Source: Gari tellinella (lineage: Eukaryota; Mollusca; Bivalvia; Cardiida; Psammobiidae). Taken from it: 64,000 nt of DNA. The first letter of the stretch is position 1. Each line of letters opens with the position of its first letter. Of this stretch, positions 63,750 through 64,000 are shown piece after piece. Both the position numbers and the translations under genes were made by a program. Under the pieces are notes generated by a model. It was given only the letters and a program-made list of their open reading frames with translations, did no database searches and was not told the origin of the DNA. The DNA lies in contig OV277864.1 of the NCBI GenBank assembly GCA_922989275.2, positions 55,923,550 to 55,987,549 of the forward strand. The letters run 5' to 3'.

Positions 63750-64000
63750 TTGAAAAGCAGTTATAGATAGATCGACATATAATAGGATGAAGTTGTTTGT
63801 TTGCCTTTGTTTGTTTCAGCTACAGATAGATCGACGGATGAGGTGAAATTTCTCTTGTTGATTATTTGCTAGTTGCTTGATAAGCAATTATAAATAGTTC
63901 GACTGATGAGGTGAACTTGTTTCTTGCTTTCTTTTCCTTTTTAACTCACATATCCCTATCTTTTCTTTCTTTCTGGAAAAGCAGTTGCAGATAGATCAAC
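63750..64000 (+). repeat. Diverged tandem repeat at the window end
   Basis: About four spaced copies of AGCAGTTATAGATAGATCGA with variable 60-90 bp spacing (63759, 63822, 63888, 63981). Runs off the window. Confidence 0.65.

Noticed and set aside
1..64000. CRISPR array or bacterial operon
   Set aside because: Regular repeats here are either contiguous minisatellites without spacers or dispersed hairpins; gene structure is clearly eukaryotic with GT/AG introns.

Overview
The window is animal DNA, most likely from a mollusc and probably a bivalve. It is intron-rich and AT-rich, very little of it is coding, and it is saturated with short inverted-repeat transposons (MITEs). The only intact protein-coding signal is a secreted IgGFc-binding-type protein. 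The phylum is inferred from gene content and repeat style, not proven.

Genes. Two paralogous multi-exon genes face each other tail to tail: gene 1 on the + strand (exons from 15474 to 28030) and gene 2 on the - strand (exons from 58715 down to 39669). Each shows six coding exons with matching splice phases. The first five encode a chymotrypsin-fold serine protease homologue in which all three catalytic residues are replaced (His57 by Ser, Asp102 by Asn, Ser195 by Ala, chymotrypsin numbering). Exon 5 joins in frame to a large last exon encoding an IgGFc-binding-protein N-terminal domain. The inferred product is a secreted pseudoprotease fused to an IgGFc-binding-like module. The exon carrying the start codon was not found for either gene. 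The pair arose by inverted duplication: homology continues about 420 bp past the stop codons, and at least two MITEs are shared. The 3' half of the last exon is almost identical between copies while exons 1-2 have diverged, which suggests gene conversion.

Layout. 1-15.2 kb: no gene; MITEs, plus a duplicated unique block (1.3-2.7 and 3.9-4.4 kb) split in one copy by an inserted repeat. 15.2-28.4 kb: gene 1, its introns filled by a CT microsatellite, a 46-bp minisatellite, MITEs, a tRNA-derived SINE and a 1.3-kb element with internal repeats. 28.4-37.9 kb: spacer with MITEs, long palindromes and a Tc1-type transposase remnant. 37.9-58.7 kb: gene 2 on the minus strand, with a 1.38-kb hAT-type insertion at its 3' end, a second hAT-type element, several tandem arrays, and a 6-kb expansion of the minisatellite in intron 1. 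58.7-64 kb: MITEs and AT-rich DNA.

Repeats. Two hairpin cores recur throughout. H1 has arms reading roughly CAAACAGTTTGGATCC then GATCAGACGCCGCG. H2 has arms reading roughly TTAAAGCAGGCTGAAAG then TAAAGCAGAATGCGCC. The same cores sit inside shells with unrelated ends, some at TTAA (piggyBac-like), some at TA (Tc1/mariner/pogo-like). Stem sequences differ between copies, but the two arms of one copy stay complementary. The minisatellite unit contains the splice acceptor of exon 2, so gene 2 carries roughly 130 decoy acceptors just upstream of the real one. These two patterns and the domain fusion are the most unusual things in the window.
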